This document shows positions 46,001-56,600 of a stretch of 64,000 nt of DNA, one piece after another. This DNA is from Pseudoips prasinana (lineage: Eukaryota > Arthropoda > Insecta > Lepidoptera > Nolidae), in NCBI GenBank assembly GCA_951640165.1, contig OX621258.1:6409501-6473500 (forward strand). The letters run 5' to 3'. Every line of letters starts with the position of its first letter. Positions within the stretch are counted from its first letter, which is position 1. A program made the translations under genes and the position numbers. The notes under the pieces were generated by a model. It was not told the DNA's origin, did no database searches, and saw only the letters and a program-made list of their open reading frames with translations.

Positions 46001-49000
46001 ATGTAAGGGATAAGCATGAGATTGTGTTGTTTGCAGATGATACTTCCCTGACGTTCAAAATAAACCGACAATTAAGCAATTTTGACGATGTTAATGATGC
46101 AATCTCTAAAGTTGTTCATTGGTTTAATGCCAATAATCTTGTGCTTAATGATAAGAAAACTAAAGTCATAAAATTCACTACACCGAATGTGAAACAGGCG
46201 ACAACCAATGTACAACTTAATGGAGCTAGGTTGGACCCTGTTGAATCAACTGTGTTCTTGGGTATCACTATAGACTCAAAGCTACAATGGAGCCCACAAA
46301 TAGAAAAACTGTCCGGCAAATTAAGTTCTGCAGCATATGCAGTGAAAACTATTAGACGGCTGACTGATGTTGACACAGCTAGAATGGTTTATTTCAGTTA
46401 TTTTCATAGTGTAATGTCCTATGGAATTCTTCTCTGGGGTAGCTCTGCTGACATTAACACCATATTTATATTGCAAAAAAGAGCTGTAAGAGCTATCTAT
46501 AATCTTGACCCGAGAGTGTCTCTAAGAGAAAAGATCAAAGAGGTCAACATTCTAACTGTACCATCTCAGTATATATATGAAAACTTACTATATGTGCATA
46601 AAAATATCGATTCCTTCTGTAAAAGGAGCGATACACATAATGTAAATACTAGATATAAGAATAATCTCATATTGCATACTACCCGTCTCCACAAAATAAG
46701 TAACTCTTTTATGGGGCAATGTATAAGATTCTATAACAAACTTCCCAATGATATTAGAGAATTGTCTACGAATAAGTTTAAAAGAATTATTAAAGCCAAA
46801 TTGTGTAGCAGGGCATATTACAAAATTTCTGATTATTTAAATGATAAAAGTGCTTGGGATTGAGTTGTTCTGAGTCAACACACATGATTGTCATTAATCT
46901 TATGTATATTTTATTTTAAAAAAGGATTCCTACTGAGTTTTCTGGCAGTGTTTCTCAGTAGCTGCCACGTCATGCACTGCACGGTAGGGAAAAAAAATAT
47001 GACCATTCCACATAAATGTAAAATTTTTACGGAATAAAGTACCTTTGACTTTGACTTTTGACTTTATTCCATCACTCCCATGATCCGATGGGACTTTGCG
47101 TGCTCTTCGAAGGATAGGGGTGTCATATCGTCAACTCACAGACTTCGGGCAAATAGTGAGAATTTTTCTTATCATGTTCCCGAACCGGGATTATAGGATA
47201 TTTTAGGACCTTATTATCTGCGGTTGAACACGTTACCGCCAGACCAACGAGTTATGTTATATTATTCATAAATAATGACATAACAAAGACTCGAACAGAA
47301 TAACACTAGAATTTATACTAATTATCTATAATTTAGAACTAATTATAAAGAGGTCTGCAACTAGATTTCAGTTTAGTAAACTATGATTCATGAATTATTA
47401 GAAATAATTTATTTGGTTAATAATTTTATGGTTTATTTCAAATAAACCATCTCTTCGTAATGGTCCACTGCTAATACGGCTGGCATTGGCATAACAGCCG
47501 TCTTAGCCGTCTAAATTTCAGTATTAAAGCGTCTTCATTCCTTAAAGTCATGGCCGGATACACACCAATAAATTTTTGATAATTGGGTATTTTCAAGTTT
47601 ACGCGCTTACCTTTTGGACCAGGTGTGGAACTTAGCGCCCAACTTGTGCAAATAACCGCGACATGAGGTCGGTGTTACCGTCACGTAGGGGCACAGCTCA
47701 ATCTGATGACCTGTAATTCAAATAACGGTTATTAAGATTCTGTAATCATTATTGTTACGGAGGATTTAAAAGATGACTTAGACATGGAGAGAGAGCGCAG
47801 GCGCTGGCTGTGAGGGGAAACATGCTGGCACGCAGGTTTGCTGCTTATTCAGCACCGGTTAAAATAACACTTTTTAAGGCGTTCTGTCAAATATTTTACA
47901 CCAGCAGTTTGTGGGTTAATCATACCCAAACAGCAGACAGCGCACTGCGCATTCAATACAATAACGCCTTCAGGGCGCTGTTGAGGCTTCCACCTTACTG
48001 TAGTGCGTCAGGGATGTTCGCGGATTTGCACACTGACGATTATTTCGCGATCATGCGCAAAAAAGTGGCATCAGTTATACGCAGTTTGAGGGGAAACAGC
48101 AATAGCATCCTGAAGGTGTTTGCAGAAAGGATTGAAGGGCCTACAATGGATAGATTTATCAAGCTTCATGTCAGACATGGGACTTGATAAATCTTCCTCT
48201 AATCTTGGCTTTTTATTATTTTATTGTGTATTTGTGTTGTTATTTTTGTACCCATGTGTGTCTAAGTGTTACATACTAACATAGTTTTTTAAGTTTTTAC
48301 TGATTACTAACATGCTATGGGCCGTCTATGCCTGAAAATAAACGATTTTTATTATTTATCATTTTAAGCAACGAAGTAATAAGGGTAGCTTCTAGCTAGT
48401 CACTAATGATTAGTTCAATAAAGAACTCCCAGTCTAAGGTTTTTTTATAACACAAGGATTAATTTCTGAGAGTCGATCGATAGCAGAAATACTTCGCCTA
48501 CAATTTTATCATCATCATTATCTCAGCCAAAAGACGTCCACTGCTGGATAAAGACCTCCCCCCAATGTTTTGGGGGATATGCTGTAATCACTACGCTTGG
48601 CACACGGATTGGACATAGTAGATTCCCTCGAGATAACTTCTACGCCTCCCGGATGAGATGGGGTGATAATCGTCGCTGTCATCACACATTTTTGATTATT
48701 CAATTTTACGGCTCTGGATTCTTCGGCCTTATGAGCCTTCCGTAAAATATATTATTATTTCACATATTTTCGTCATGTCAAGTAAAGTCCGGCACAGTCA
48801 AGTCATACGTAGTCCTTGTCGTACCCCAGTAAAGCAGTGGAGACTTTATGGCTTATATGGAGTTTTAGATTCAACACAGAAAATCGCAATTCACGGCAAT
48901 ATGGCACTTTCCTCCACTTGTGTACGTTGTCCATGATGTTATGTCTAAAAATCCACCATATTTACACATAAAAACTTGAATTTACACCAGTTTTTGAAAA

Positions 49001-50645
49001 TGAAACAATGCCCTGATGCGTCTTTTTTCGCTTTGGCGCCAAAACTGTTGAGTCACCACACAGCGAGAATGGTGTTGCCATAATAATGATGTGACTCACC
49101 GGCAGACTCGACATGCCTCCGCAAGTCGAAGTCGTCTCTGTCGACGGGCAGGTACCGCGTGAGGGGGCGTTGCGACTCGCTGTAGGGCGCCACGCCACGC
49201 CGGCTGCGGCGAGGAGCACTGCTGAGCGACACTACAACAAAGAGTAGGAATGTTTTACAAAATGTATACGAACGCTGACCAGTTCCATTAGAGAGTAAAT
49301 AAAATCTTTCAAAGAATAATAATATCTTAGCACATTATTCACATACGGTCTTCTGGTCCCAAACAAACAGAACGTGTGCTATGGAAACCAGATAGCTGAT
49401 ATATTATATATATATAGCAGATAGCACTATATATTTTCTTCTGTAAATACATACTTTTAAAGATAATTTCACCCAGATTCAGGACAAACAGACATGTACA
49501 TGCACACATATATATATATGGGTGGGAATCGATCCCTCGACATCCGGCGTGAAAAGCAAGTTTTTGCCAACCACGCCAATAGACAATTTCAACAGATAGC
49601 GCTTTAAATTATTCATTTTTGAATATTTTTTAATTCATCGTTTTATAACTATGACTTTGCTAAACTGAAAACAAGTTTCACCAATCTTTAAAATTAATTG
49701 TATAAATTTCAATGCTAATTGAATCAACGATAATTGGAATTGTGATTGAAATGTAATTTAATTTGAATTGTGAAAATAGAGAAAGCGTGTGTTATCCCTG
49801 TCTACTTTGGAGCGGTCTGTGATAGTCAATTTTCATGTCTGCTTGCCGTCATTATTTCAGCGATTGAGAACACTTGTGTACAAAATAATACTAACAATTA
49901 TGGCCCCAGCTGAAAACTGGGGTAATGCCAAGCTATTTTCGATGAAACAAAAAGAAAAAAAAAACAAAAAGTAAAAGCCGCAGGTCAGCTAGGTTAGGTT
50001 CCTCAGCGGCGAGGATAGGATCGCGTTGGCCCCTACACGTGATCCCGTGTAAGTGACGGTCTTTTTACTTCAGCGGCCCCCTGAACTGTAGCTCAAACCC
50101 TATAAGGGTGTCCTCAGGTATTAGTTAAATTAAGCTACTTTTACTGGGTCGAGAGCCTTCTGTGCTAGCCAACAGCTCTTTGTCTTCAATTCTTTAATTT
50201 TAATATAATAGTACTAACTGTAACAATAATAGCTTAGTAACTTGTTATTTATTATTTCTTTAAGGATTTAAAAAACGATATGTGACGAAAGAGACCGCAC
50301 GGACGGACTAATTCAGAATATATGTGTTACTTGAACTATGTTTATGTACTGCATTGTGAGGTTGACAAGTACAAACGTATGTAAATACCCAAGTGCTGAA
50401 TAAATTTCATTATTTCACTTCGTTTATCAATTGCCCACTTATGTACAACGTAGCTCTTACAGGTGTTGTCTGAGTCCTAACTGCCAATTGCCACAAGGCT
50501 TGTAACCACGAGTTCCTTACTTGTATACAAAAGGGTACTTACAGATATTGTCCCTGCTGAAGTCTGAGGCATGGCTGAGCGGTCTGCTGTCGTCACTTCG
50601 CTTGTCCTCCTCCGTTGATTCTGTCCGCGAGTTCCTCACTTGAAG
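43086..50645 (-). CDS. Phldb: PHLDB/LL5-type pleckstrin-homology protein, 3' half of gene
   Basis: Five minus-strand exons with GT-AG borders and matching phases: 50543-50645, 49100-49231, 47611-47710, 44852-44939, 43086-43268 (TGA). The splice gives a Ser/acidic linker (STEEDKRSDDSRPLSHASDF), an Arg-rich piece, then RPLTRYLPVDRDDFDLRRHV, HQIELCPYVTVT, CRGYLHKLGAKFHTWSKRWF, a PH domain core, and ends [20 protein letters not shown]...YTDYLD. This order ([35 protein letters not shown], stop) is that of PHLDB1/2 (LL5), cortical proteins that bind PIP3 through this PH domain and link to microtubule capture and adhesion complexes. The long N-terminal coiled-coil and FHA parts are not in the window. 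Two extra copies of the last two exons lie at 23315-24797 and 2155-3660. Confidence 0.9.
43630..43760 (-). mobile_element. RTE-type LINE 3' end in the last PHLDB intron
   Basis: On the minus strand: WMRIAQDRQLWRP, then a frame-shifted version of the ...QQWTSFG end, then TGATATGATGAT tail. The adjacent 43770-43870 stretch is the 'ggcacctaggcag' dispersed repeat. Independent of the RTE fragments in A1/A2, whose sequence differs. Confidence 0.6.
44002..44152. mobile_element. MITE-like element with a perfect 30-bp central palindrome
   Basis: Ends gaagttatacttctt (44002) and aagaagtataacttc (44138) are inverted repeats. At 44048-44077 lies a perfect 30-bp palindrome, atttttacgatgcgc and its complement with no spacer. 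No coding capacity; it lies in the last PHLDB intron of unit 3 only. Confidence 0.6.
45001..45360 (+). mobile_element. tRNA-derived SINE, family S1 (most complete copy)
   Basis: The tRNA-like head 45001-45073 has an A box (tggtctagcggtag) and a B box (gggttcaaatccc), but acceptor-stem ends do not pair well, so this is not called a tRNA gene. The body continues 'cggagagcac', 'ctctttccggtcgtgtcact', 'gggcactttcta' read in reverse, to 'ggaggacgtcatca'. It is inserted in the duplicated flank of the PHLDB exon; A1 and A2 lack it here. Confidence 0.75.
45448..45708 (+). mobile_element. tRNA-derived SINE, family S2
   Basis: Head with 'ggttggtaaatacgccgcc' (A box) and 'gtgggttcgattcccac' (B box), then 'atgaacatgtctgtttgtcc', 'ccatagtacaagctctgctt' and 'ggccgtgtgtgaataatgtc'. 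Further copies: 49325-49595, 51170-51390 and 56800-57055 (minus, related), 54395-54470 (fragment), 58556-58785 (plus). Confidence 0.75.
45709..47262 (-). mobile_element. S1 SINE split by a CR1-like LINE
   Basis: 45709-45831 holds the SINE 3' half (minus). 47062-47262 holds the remainder, from 'attccatcactcccatgatc' to the tRNA-like head 'gttaccgccagaccaacgag'. The halves match a continuous copy at 25147-25436. The break is at 'gggcactttctatt'. Confidence 0.75.
45832..47061 (+). mobile_element. CR1/Jockey-like LINE, 5'-truncated, intact RT C-terminal frame
   Basis: Frame to 46863 (about 343 LINE codons; the first ~48 codons of the longer ORF are SINE sequence). RT motifs: [29 protein letters not shown] (catalytic Asp pair), NLVLNDKKTKVIKF, VFLGITIDSKLQW, then a C-terminal region to DKSAWD and stop. 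The 3' UTR ends in 'tttgactttgacttttgact' simple tail. The absence of stops suggests recent insertion. 3' fragments of relatives lie after each copy of the duplicated gene and at about 55190-55320. Confidence 0.85.
47790..48360 (+). mobile_element. LINE C-terminal fragment
   Basis: The frame 47810-48187 encodes MLARRFAAYSAPVKITLFKA, YTSSLWVNHTQ, LRIQYNNAFRALLRLPPYCS and ASGMFADL, the region after the RT in a lepidopteran LINE. The 3' UTR ends in an (ATTT)n-like tail near 48355. 5'-truncated. It lies in the PHLDB intron between exons 47611 and 49100, opposite in direction. Confidence 0.7.
48505..48735 (-). mobile_element. RTE-type LINE 3' end
   Basis: 'atcatcatcattatctcagc' and 'gtccactgctggataaagac' followed by a 'ccccccaatgttttgggggatatg' hairpin-like stretch; minus-strand RTE tail. 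Non-coding. Confidence 0.55.
49325..49595 (-). mobile_element. S2 SINE (minus)
   Basis: Reverse copy ending in the tRNA-like head 'gtttttgccaaccacgccaa'. Contains an (AT)n stretch at about 49409-49425 and 'ggacaaacagacatgtacat'. Immediately upstream of PHLDB exon 49100-49231 in transcript order. Confidence 0.65.
50215..50425 (+). mobile_element. LINE 3' end fragment with ATTTC tail
   Basis: Shares 'accgcacggacggactaa', 'tatgtttatgtactgcattg', 'acccaagtgctgaataaatt' and an ATTTC-type tail with 57415-57600, so both are 3' ends of one LINE family. No coding part. The flank 49980-50180 is unassigned. Confidence 0.55.
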
Positions 50646-50896
50646 CTGGAGACAAAGAAAGACACACTTATTAAAAAGTAGATCAATGCCATTGCCGTTT
50701 AAAAAGACTTTTGAGAGGCAAGAAATCCGGTAATGTATAAATTGTAAACATTAGAATCTGTAGAAATTTTTGAAGTCAATTTGAGATCATGAAAACTATT
50801 TTAAGTGTCTGTAACTAACACACTGCCATTAGATCTTAACTAGACACATCCTGTACATACGGCTACATATCATACTATACATTTCCAGTATAAGCT

Positions 50897-51118
50897 GGGG
50901 CTCTACCGGCTACATCGATTTCTTAAATGGCCCTAAAATAAATAAAGGTTAAAAATTACTTAATCAATCGTTAAATCAGATTCCACGTTGACAATCGATT
51001 CCGGACCATTTATGACGTCACATGTGCTCATGTGACGTTGATTAAGTCATTTTTTACCTTTATTTATTTGAACGCCATTTAAGAAATCGATGTTCGGCGA
51101 CTTAGCCGGTAGAGCCCC
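50897..51118. mobile_element. Palindromic MITE
   Basis: Left end ggggctctaccggcta...catcgatttcttaaatggc mirrors the right end gccatttaagaaatcgatg...tagccggtagagcccc. The arms stay complementary inward through 'aaataaataaagg' and 'cttaatcaa'. The right arm has about 10 extra bases. No clear target duplication. Confidence 0.65.
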
Positions 51119-51169
51119 TGATCTCGCGTTGAATAGGATTTCCATACAATGACAGGTCAGCTTATATTG

Positions 51170-51390
51170 GAAATGTATAGCTTCATATATAGCCGTGTGT
51201 ACTATAGGAACCAGACAACTGAGAAGCATACTTATATACATTTGTAAATACATACATATTATAGATAAATTACACCCAGACAGAAAAATTAATCATGCTC
51301 ATCCAACAAAGAATTATTGTCCTCCGTGGGGATTGAACCCACGACCTCTGGCTTAAAAGTCACAGACACTAACCACGAGACGAAAAAGGA
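51170..51390 (-). mobile_element. S2-related tRNA SINE (minus)
   Basis: 'gccgtgtgtactataggaac', 'ttacacccagacagaaaaat' and a reversed tRNA-like head 'tggggattgaacccacgacc...ctaaccacgagacga'. The head differs from other S2 copies, so it is a related subfamily. A further similar trna-like stretch follows at 51395-51465. Confidence 0.55.
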
Positions 51391-51832
51391 ATAGGAAATC
51401 GAACCTGGGACGGGAACGGGAAGTAGCGAAACAACTGCCTTTACCGCAGCACCACACGTGCGATAAACTTAGTTGTAGATTTTAAACAACATTTTCTTAA
51501 AATGGGGGTAAGGAATGCAGAGCTACACTCATCACCATTTGGTGTTAGTAAACAAAATGGTATCGCCATAAAGTATATGGGTATCCAGTCCATAGGTCCA
51601 CGAACTTAGATATCCTATTTACCTAGATGTTTCAAGTAAGCTTTACGATAATCTTTTGTTATTTTTAATTAAATCGAGGCAGAAGTTTTGTTTATTCTTA
51701 TATTGTGTTTATTTTACAACCTAATTATTTAGTACGGAAAGATTTTTTACAGACATTCTAGGTTCGCCCAACCGTATAATGCGCACGGTATAAATTATAT
51801 CTTTGATGGACAAAGATATAATTTACTAGCTG

Positions 51833-52155
51833 TGCCCCGCGGTTTCACCTGCGTAAAATTTTATAAATCATCATAGCTCCCGCCTCCCGTAGGTGATAGC
51901 GTGATAATATGTAGCTTATACGTTGACCCGACCTCTTAGTCTCTTCTACTTCTTAGTCCTCTTTCATGCAAAATTTGAAGTAAATCCATGCAGTACGTTT
52001 TGAGTTCAGCCCGGACATACATACAGACAAACAGACTTCTAAAAACTATATTTTTGGCTTCGATATCGATTGTAGATCACGCCCCAAGTATCCTTTTATA
52101 AAAATATTCCATGTACAGTTTTGACTTTGCTATGATTTTATTATATGTATAGATG
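51833..52155 (+). mobile_element. Lepidopteran SINE/RTE-derived element, second full copy
   Basis: Collinear with 30495-30808 from 'actagctgtgccccgcggtt' to 'tatatgtatagatgcc', with a short insertion near 51950. Confidence 0.75.
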
Positions 52156-52239
52156 CCATGCGCATTATACGGTTGTGTACAGTGTAAAATTTTGTACAGT
52201 GCCACGAGAGTTTCTTATCAATATATTATAGAACAACGA

Positions 52240-52445
52240 CGGGTCTTACGGTAGAAGATGGGGTGTAGAAACACCTTGAGGCAACCCTACACGTTAATTT
52301 TGTTAATGCAAGGGAAATGCCTACGTATGCCAACGCATAAAAAATTTTCTGCGTTACGCGGGCACGCTGCTCCGGTGCCCCACCCTTTTGCACCAGGTGA
52401 TTGGGACACGTGCCCTGGAGGGCTTTGGTTTGTTGCTGCAAAGAG
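52240..52445 (-). mobile_element. Dispersed retroposon fragment
   Basis: Minus strand reads 'gcaagggaaat...aaaattaacgtgtagggttg' then 'cctcaaggtgtttctacacc', resembling a widespread lepidopteran repeat ('aacgtgcaggtttcctcac' type). No reliable protein match. Confidence 0.35.
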
Positions 52446-52446
52446 A

Positions 52447-52574
52447 TAGCTGTATTCCCCCAATCTGTCAAATTTCTTTAACAGATTTTCAACTTTATCA
52501 AATAAGCATAAGGTTCACTTTCAATTGGGGAAATTTAACAGATTGGGGTAGCTTGATGTGCTGGCGACTGTACG
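52447..52574. mobile_element. MITE M1, left-truncated copy
   Basis: Shares 'tgtcaaatttcttt', 'gattttcaactttatca', 'taagcata' and 'ttggggtagcttgatgtgct' with the complete copy at 55701-55844. Confidence 0.65.
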
Positions 52575-52709
52575 TGTCTAGTAGAGGACACTTGAAGTTC
52601 TCTTTGGTTCTATTGGCACATCCTATTGGTTTAGACGGCAAGTCTCTCTTTGTAAATAGTAATGGAAAATGCTGGTTCCGTAGTTAAATAAATACAGTTA
52701 CAGGGTTAT

Positions 52710-53662
52710 TTGTAAAACACCAACAACCTTTCAGGTCTAAATAGCTAACATCATAAACAACAACTTTTGTTCTACGAATTCGGACATAACTCAATACATG
52801 AAAAAGTAATTATTTTACAAGTTTTTGTTCTGCTGTCGTAACATTTGTAGGTCTATGTTTCATTCACACGACGCTCCACTCGCGCGCTGTTACGCTTCTA
52901 CTAATAATACAATTGGAGAAGGTGCACATACATTTTTATCACAACAATATAATATACTATGGTGGGTTGATACCTGAACTAGGATGGTTCCTGGGTCTCG
53001 GGGTATCAACCCTCCATTCCAGTAAATGGTCTTATGTCTAATTTAAGTAAATGTATGATAAGTATATGATATTTGAGATCACATTTCTTTTAGTAGGTAA
53101 TTTACAATAATAACGACGAAATAAATTAATAAATAAATAAATTCTAAAAATATATTTTATGATTTCTTTGATTTATATACTGAATTTTTTGACATTGTTA
53201 AAATAATTTACTGTGAACTTTAAAACTACTTTTGAATCATTTGTATGTCTTAAAATAGACAAAACATAGCGCACTGTAATTTACTTTAAGATCTGTATTT
53301 TTTTTGTACCTATGTTTTACAAATAATAAATGATTGATTGATTGAGGCGCCGATGCGATGCAAACAAGTGATAAAGTCAATCATAGCACCTACATAGTGT
53401 GTGGTGTGTGGTACAAAAATAAAATAATTATTACACTTTCTTATTTATTTCACGGCTTGTGTAGGCAAATATGGAAACCTTGTTGCTTAATGGCGGCAGT
53501 ATTCCCTGCGATGCGCGTAGAGTTATTAACATTCAAGCGCGAAATTAAATAAATACTTATTTTTGTATGATAAAATCTAACCAATTATCAAAAGTTGTAG
53601 AACAAAAGTTGTTGCTTATGGTGTTGGCTATTTAGTACTGCGAGGTTGTTGGTGTTTTACAA
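52710..53662. mobile_element. Non-autonomous DNA element with ~67-bp terminal inverted repeats
   Basis: 52710-52776 (tgtaaaacaccaacaacc...caacaacttttgttctac) is mirrored by 53595-53662 with several mismatches. The ~820-bp interior has no transposase frame but includes a smaller inverted pair (gggttgatacc near 52963, ggtatcaaccc near 53005). It lies in PHLDB intron DNA. Confidence 0.65.
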
Positions 53663-53714
53663 GTAAAGTTTAAAGAGTTAGTTAAATGTCATATTGTATA
53701 CCAAATATACTTAC

Positions 53715-53783
53715 GAATACAGGCCTAGGGTTACATCCAATGCCCCACTGCGAACTCTTCACTAACGTCAGCCACACAGACAT
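53715..53783 (-). CDS. Putative first coding exon of a short PHLDB isoform
   Basis: On the minus strand, ATG at 53783 opens 23 codons (MSVWLTLVKSSQ...NPRPVF) ending at a good donor (ttc|gtaagtat at 53714). Phase 0 fits exon 50543-50645. If joined, the six exons give 224 residues that are essentially the PH module alone. The frame is also open upstream of the ATG, so it could instead be an internal exon. Not supported by recognised homology. Confidence 0.3.
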
Positions 53784-53979
53784 AATGTTCCGCCGATATT
53801 TACATATGTATATGTTACACTCTACTGTACATGTTTTTGTACACTCACTGTTCGAAACACTTTAGTCTTTGGTTTTAATCTGTTTTGGTATAACACTTTA
53901 TAGGAAACTTGGATTTTTAGAGGATTCTGTTAGAAACACGTTGTAATTTTAATAATAATAATAATAATAAAAGCCTGAC

Positions 53980-54310
53980 ATCGTTTTGCTAGACCGGTTG
54001 GAGCGCCGGGTATTTATGTTTGACGATAACCTCGTAAGAGCCGAGACTGACAATTTGTCGAAATTCTTAGACTTGGTTCACGAGGTTACCACAATGTGGG
54101 ATGTGGACTCAACAATAATGTACCGATAGTCGTCTCCGTAAACGGTCTCATAAGAAAGAGCCTCGACCAACATCTTAAGAGGCTTTCGCTAGATCACTGG
54201 GTCAAGGGTCGGATTCAAAAGGTTCCTCACTCTGTCGCCCTGGCCATCGGTGGCCTAGGGCGTCAAACCCCGCCGCTGCCTGGAGGAGCTCTATACTTTT
54301 CATATTAATT
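53980..54310 (+). mobile_element. LINE C-terminal relic
   Basis: Translated pieces DNNLVRAETDNLSKFLDLVH, then VVSVNGLIRKSLDQHLKRLS and KGRIQKV match the extreme C-terminus of a lepidopteran LINE ORF2 (VVVSxxGLIPKSLxxxLKxLxL type). A frameshift near 54110. An (AAT)n tract precedes it at 53951-53970. Confidence 0.6.
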
Positions 54311-54394
54311 TATATATTATTGTTTACTTTTTATAGCAATTATATAAATATGCAATAAATAAGAAATTAAATAAATGATTTAGAATAATAACAT

Positions 54395-54470
54395 CCTGGA
54401 ACACACACACACGGCCATATGACCCCAAACTGAGCAGAGCTTGTACTATGGACACCAGATAACTATATAT
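54395..54470 (-). mobile_element. S2 SINE 3' fragment
   Basis: 'ggccatatgaccccaaactgagcagagctt' is the reversed 3' part of S2. 54480-54955 to the right contains no gene or recognised repeat. Confidence 0.55.
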
Positions 54471-54959
54471 CTATAATTATAACTATAATTTATAAAGTTT
54501 TTGCGGGTAATACCAGCTAGAATAAATAAATTGTGAAAAAGTTGTACAAAAGTTTCTATAGTTCACATTTTGTTGGAATTATTGCATGGACTTGTAATAT
54601 TGATTCCAATATTATGTATTATACGTATATTTATTTTATGTCAGCGTATCCTCAATTTATAATAAAGTCGGGAAGCGTGGGAACCAGTACTTTAAAAAAG
54701 TTGCAACAGAATACAATTTAGTCAGTTTTAAAAACATTCTGTACGTATTTTAACTATATTTATATGATTCATTCTCATTGAGATACGTCAGAAATTTAGG
54801 AATTTGCGCTTCAGTTGAATAATATTGGAAATTTGCGGTGTGAGCGTATTATTGAAGCGTGCAAACAAGGAACAACACATCGAATGTACATAATGTTCCT
54901 TTAATCACGTAACAACCTTAACCCATGTATGAAACCAGCTCTATATAGGATTAATATAA

Positions 54960-55320
54960 TTGTATTGTGTTGCTGTGTGGTGACGGCATAAAATATCATC
55001 GTCCCATCTCATCCCGTGGGGGGCGTAGAAATCTTCCGAGGGAATACCTACCAGACGACGGGCAGCAGCGTTTTTCTGTGAACTATGACCTTCAAACTGC
55101 GATCGCCAGCCCGTCTGCCAAGCGTGGCGATTATGTGGTCGCTTTTGTCCAGCAGTTGATTTACTTTGGCTGACATGATGCAGATTTTTTTGTATAGATT
55201 CCTACTGAATTTTCTGGCAGTGACTTTCTACAGTGCCACGTCATACACTGCTCGAAAAAAATGACAATTCCACATAAAAGTAAAATTTTAACGCAATAAA
55301 TGAAATTTGAATTTGGGAAA
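54960..55320 (+). mobile_element. RTE 3' end followed by a CR1-like LINE 3' end
   Basis: 54960-55180 ends in-frame QQLIYFG then TGA, an RTE C-terminus (QQWTxFG type). 55190-55320 shares 'attcctactgaattttctgg', 'tgccacgtcatacactgc' and 'aaaattttaacgcaata' with the LINE 3' UTR at 46915-47040. Confidence 0.6.
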
Positions 55321-55419
55321 CTGTAGATTTCCTGTGCTATCTAAGAGAACATCTTGTATAAAATATATGAGACGTTCATAGTCAGTTGCTCTAACCGATA
55401 CGTAAATGATTGGTGAGGT

Positions 55420-55620
55420 TAAGCACCTAGGTGCACGGTCAGACTCTCAATGGGTGTCCGCCGAAGTGATTTATTTTAGCGGCAGTCCGACAGTCATTAA
55501 GCCATTTCAGAGGCGTACTGGGCTTGAAACCTCTAGACACTAGGGTAACCACTCCTCCCCATACGACAAAGTAAGATACAGAGTAACCACTCCTCCCCAT
55601 ACGACAAAGTATGATACATT
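55420..55620. repeat. Dispersed repeat with a 33-40-bp local duplication
   Basis: Shares 'aagcacctaggtgcacggtc'-type sequence with the hairpin repeat at 2620-2880. 'gtaaccactcctccccatac' and 'gacaaagta' occur twice in tandem (about 55547 and 55583). Confidence 0.6.
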
Positions 55621-55700
55621 GCGCTGCTGCAATAACAATTTGATTTTATTTATCAAAAGTGAACAAGGGTGAGATAACGTAGCATTGATAGGATTACCGA

Positions 55701-55844
55701 TGTACAGACGCCAGCACATCCAGCTACCCCAAAACTGTCAAATTTCTTTTATAGATTTTCAACTTTATCACATAAGCATAAAGTTCACTTTCAAATGGGG
55801 AAATTTAACACATTGGGGTAGCTTGATGTGCTGGCGTCTGTACG
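55701..55844. mobile_element. MITE M1, complete copy
   Basis: Terminal inverted repeats tgtacagacgccagcacatc and gatgtgctggcgtctgtac, extended by ctacccc/ggggtag. About 144 bp, non-coding. Partial copy at 52447-52574. Confidence 0.75.
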
Positions 55845-56169
55845 TGTAGCTAGGTTCTGAGTGCGTCGGAATACCTGGTTATGGACCCGTGTTGGTGAAT
55901 CACTATAAATCATTATTATGCGTTGTAACACCTACGCTAGAGCCCGGCGTCATGCTTACTCTATAAATGTTGTTTTCGAAGTGTGCATGAAAATGTTCGC
56001 TGGCTGCGTAGAGTACGTCCGACATGTAAGCTGCCGTTTACTTTCAGGTAGCAATACCAGTTATAATAATAAGCCTTTTTATTTCCATGACATAAAAAGT
56101 ACATTTAAAACATATATATAAAGAATATGAAAAAATGAGAAAAAGTATGTTGAATAAGTAGGTATTTCG

Positions 56170-56405
56170 AAACGTCATACATGTCACGGCCCCTTTCGGG
56201 CATAGACCTCCACCATTTGCGTCCATTTTTCCCTGTCGTTAGCTGTTTTCATCAAGTCTCTTCCTGCCAATTGAAGTATATCGTCTATCCATCGAACTTT
56301 TGGTCTGCCTCTTTGCATTTTCCCTTCTGGACCTCCATTCATCCATTTTGTTACTTGTTTTGGCCATCTTTCTTCAGAGGAACGGGCAATGTGTCCTGCC
56401 CATTT
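56170..56405 (-). mobile_element. RTE/BovB-like LINE C-terminal fragment
   Basis: Minus-strand reading: KGKWAGHIARSSEERWPKQV, GPEGKMQRGRPKVRWIDDIL and AGRDLMKTANDREKWTQMV, the standard C-terminus of RTE ORF2 (WAGHVAR...RGRPxxRWxDDI...DRxxW). One or two frameshifts. Confidence 0.75.
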
Positions 56406-56459
56406 CCCCTTCAGACGTTACCAGTTACCGTTACATAAAGGAAGTAGATAGAATGTTTA

Positions 56460-56600
56460 TAAGTCTTTTTATGCCATAGGGCGACAAACGAGCAAACAGG
56501 TCACCTGATGGTAAGCGATCAACGCCGCCCATGTACACTCGCTACCCCAGAGGAGTCACGGGAGCGTTAGCGGCCTTTAAAACCCCGTGCCCTACCTCTC
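56460..56600. repeat. High-copy lepidopteran dispersed repeat
   Basis: 'gacaaacgagcaaacaggtc', 'acctgatggtaagcgatcaa', 'cgccgcccatgtacactcgc' is a well-known dispersed motif in moth and butterfly genomes. Non-coding. Confidence 0.6.
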
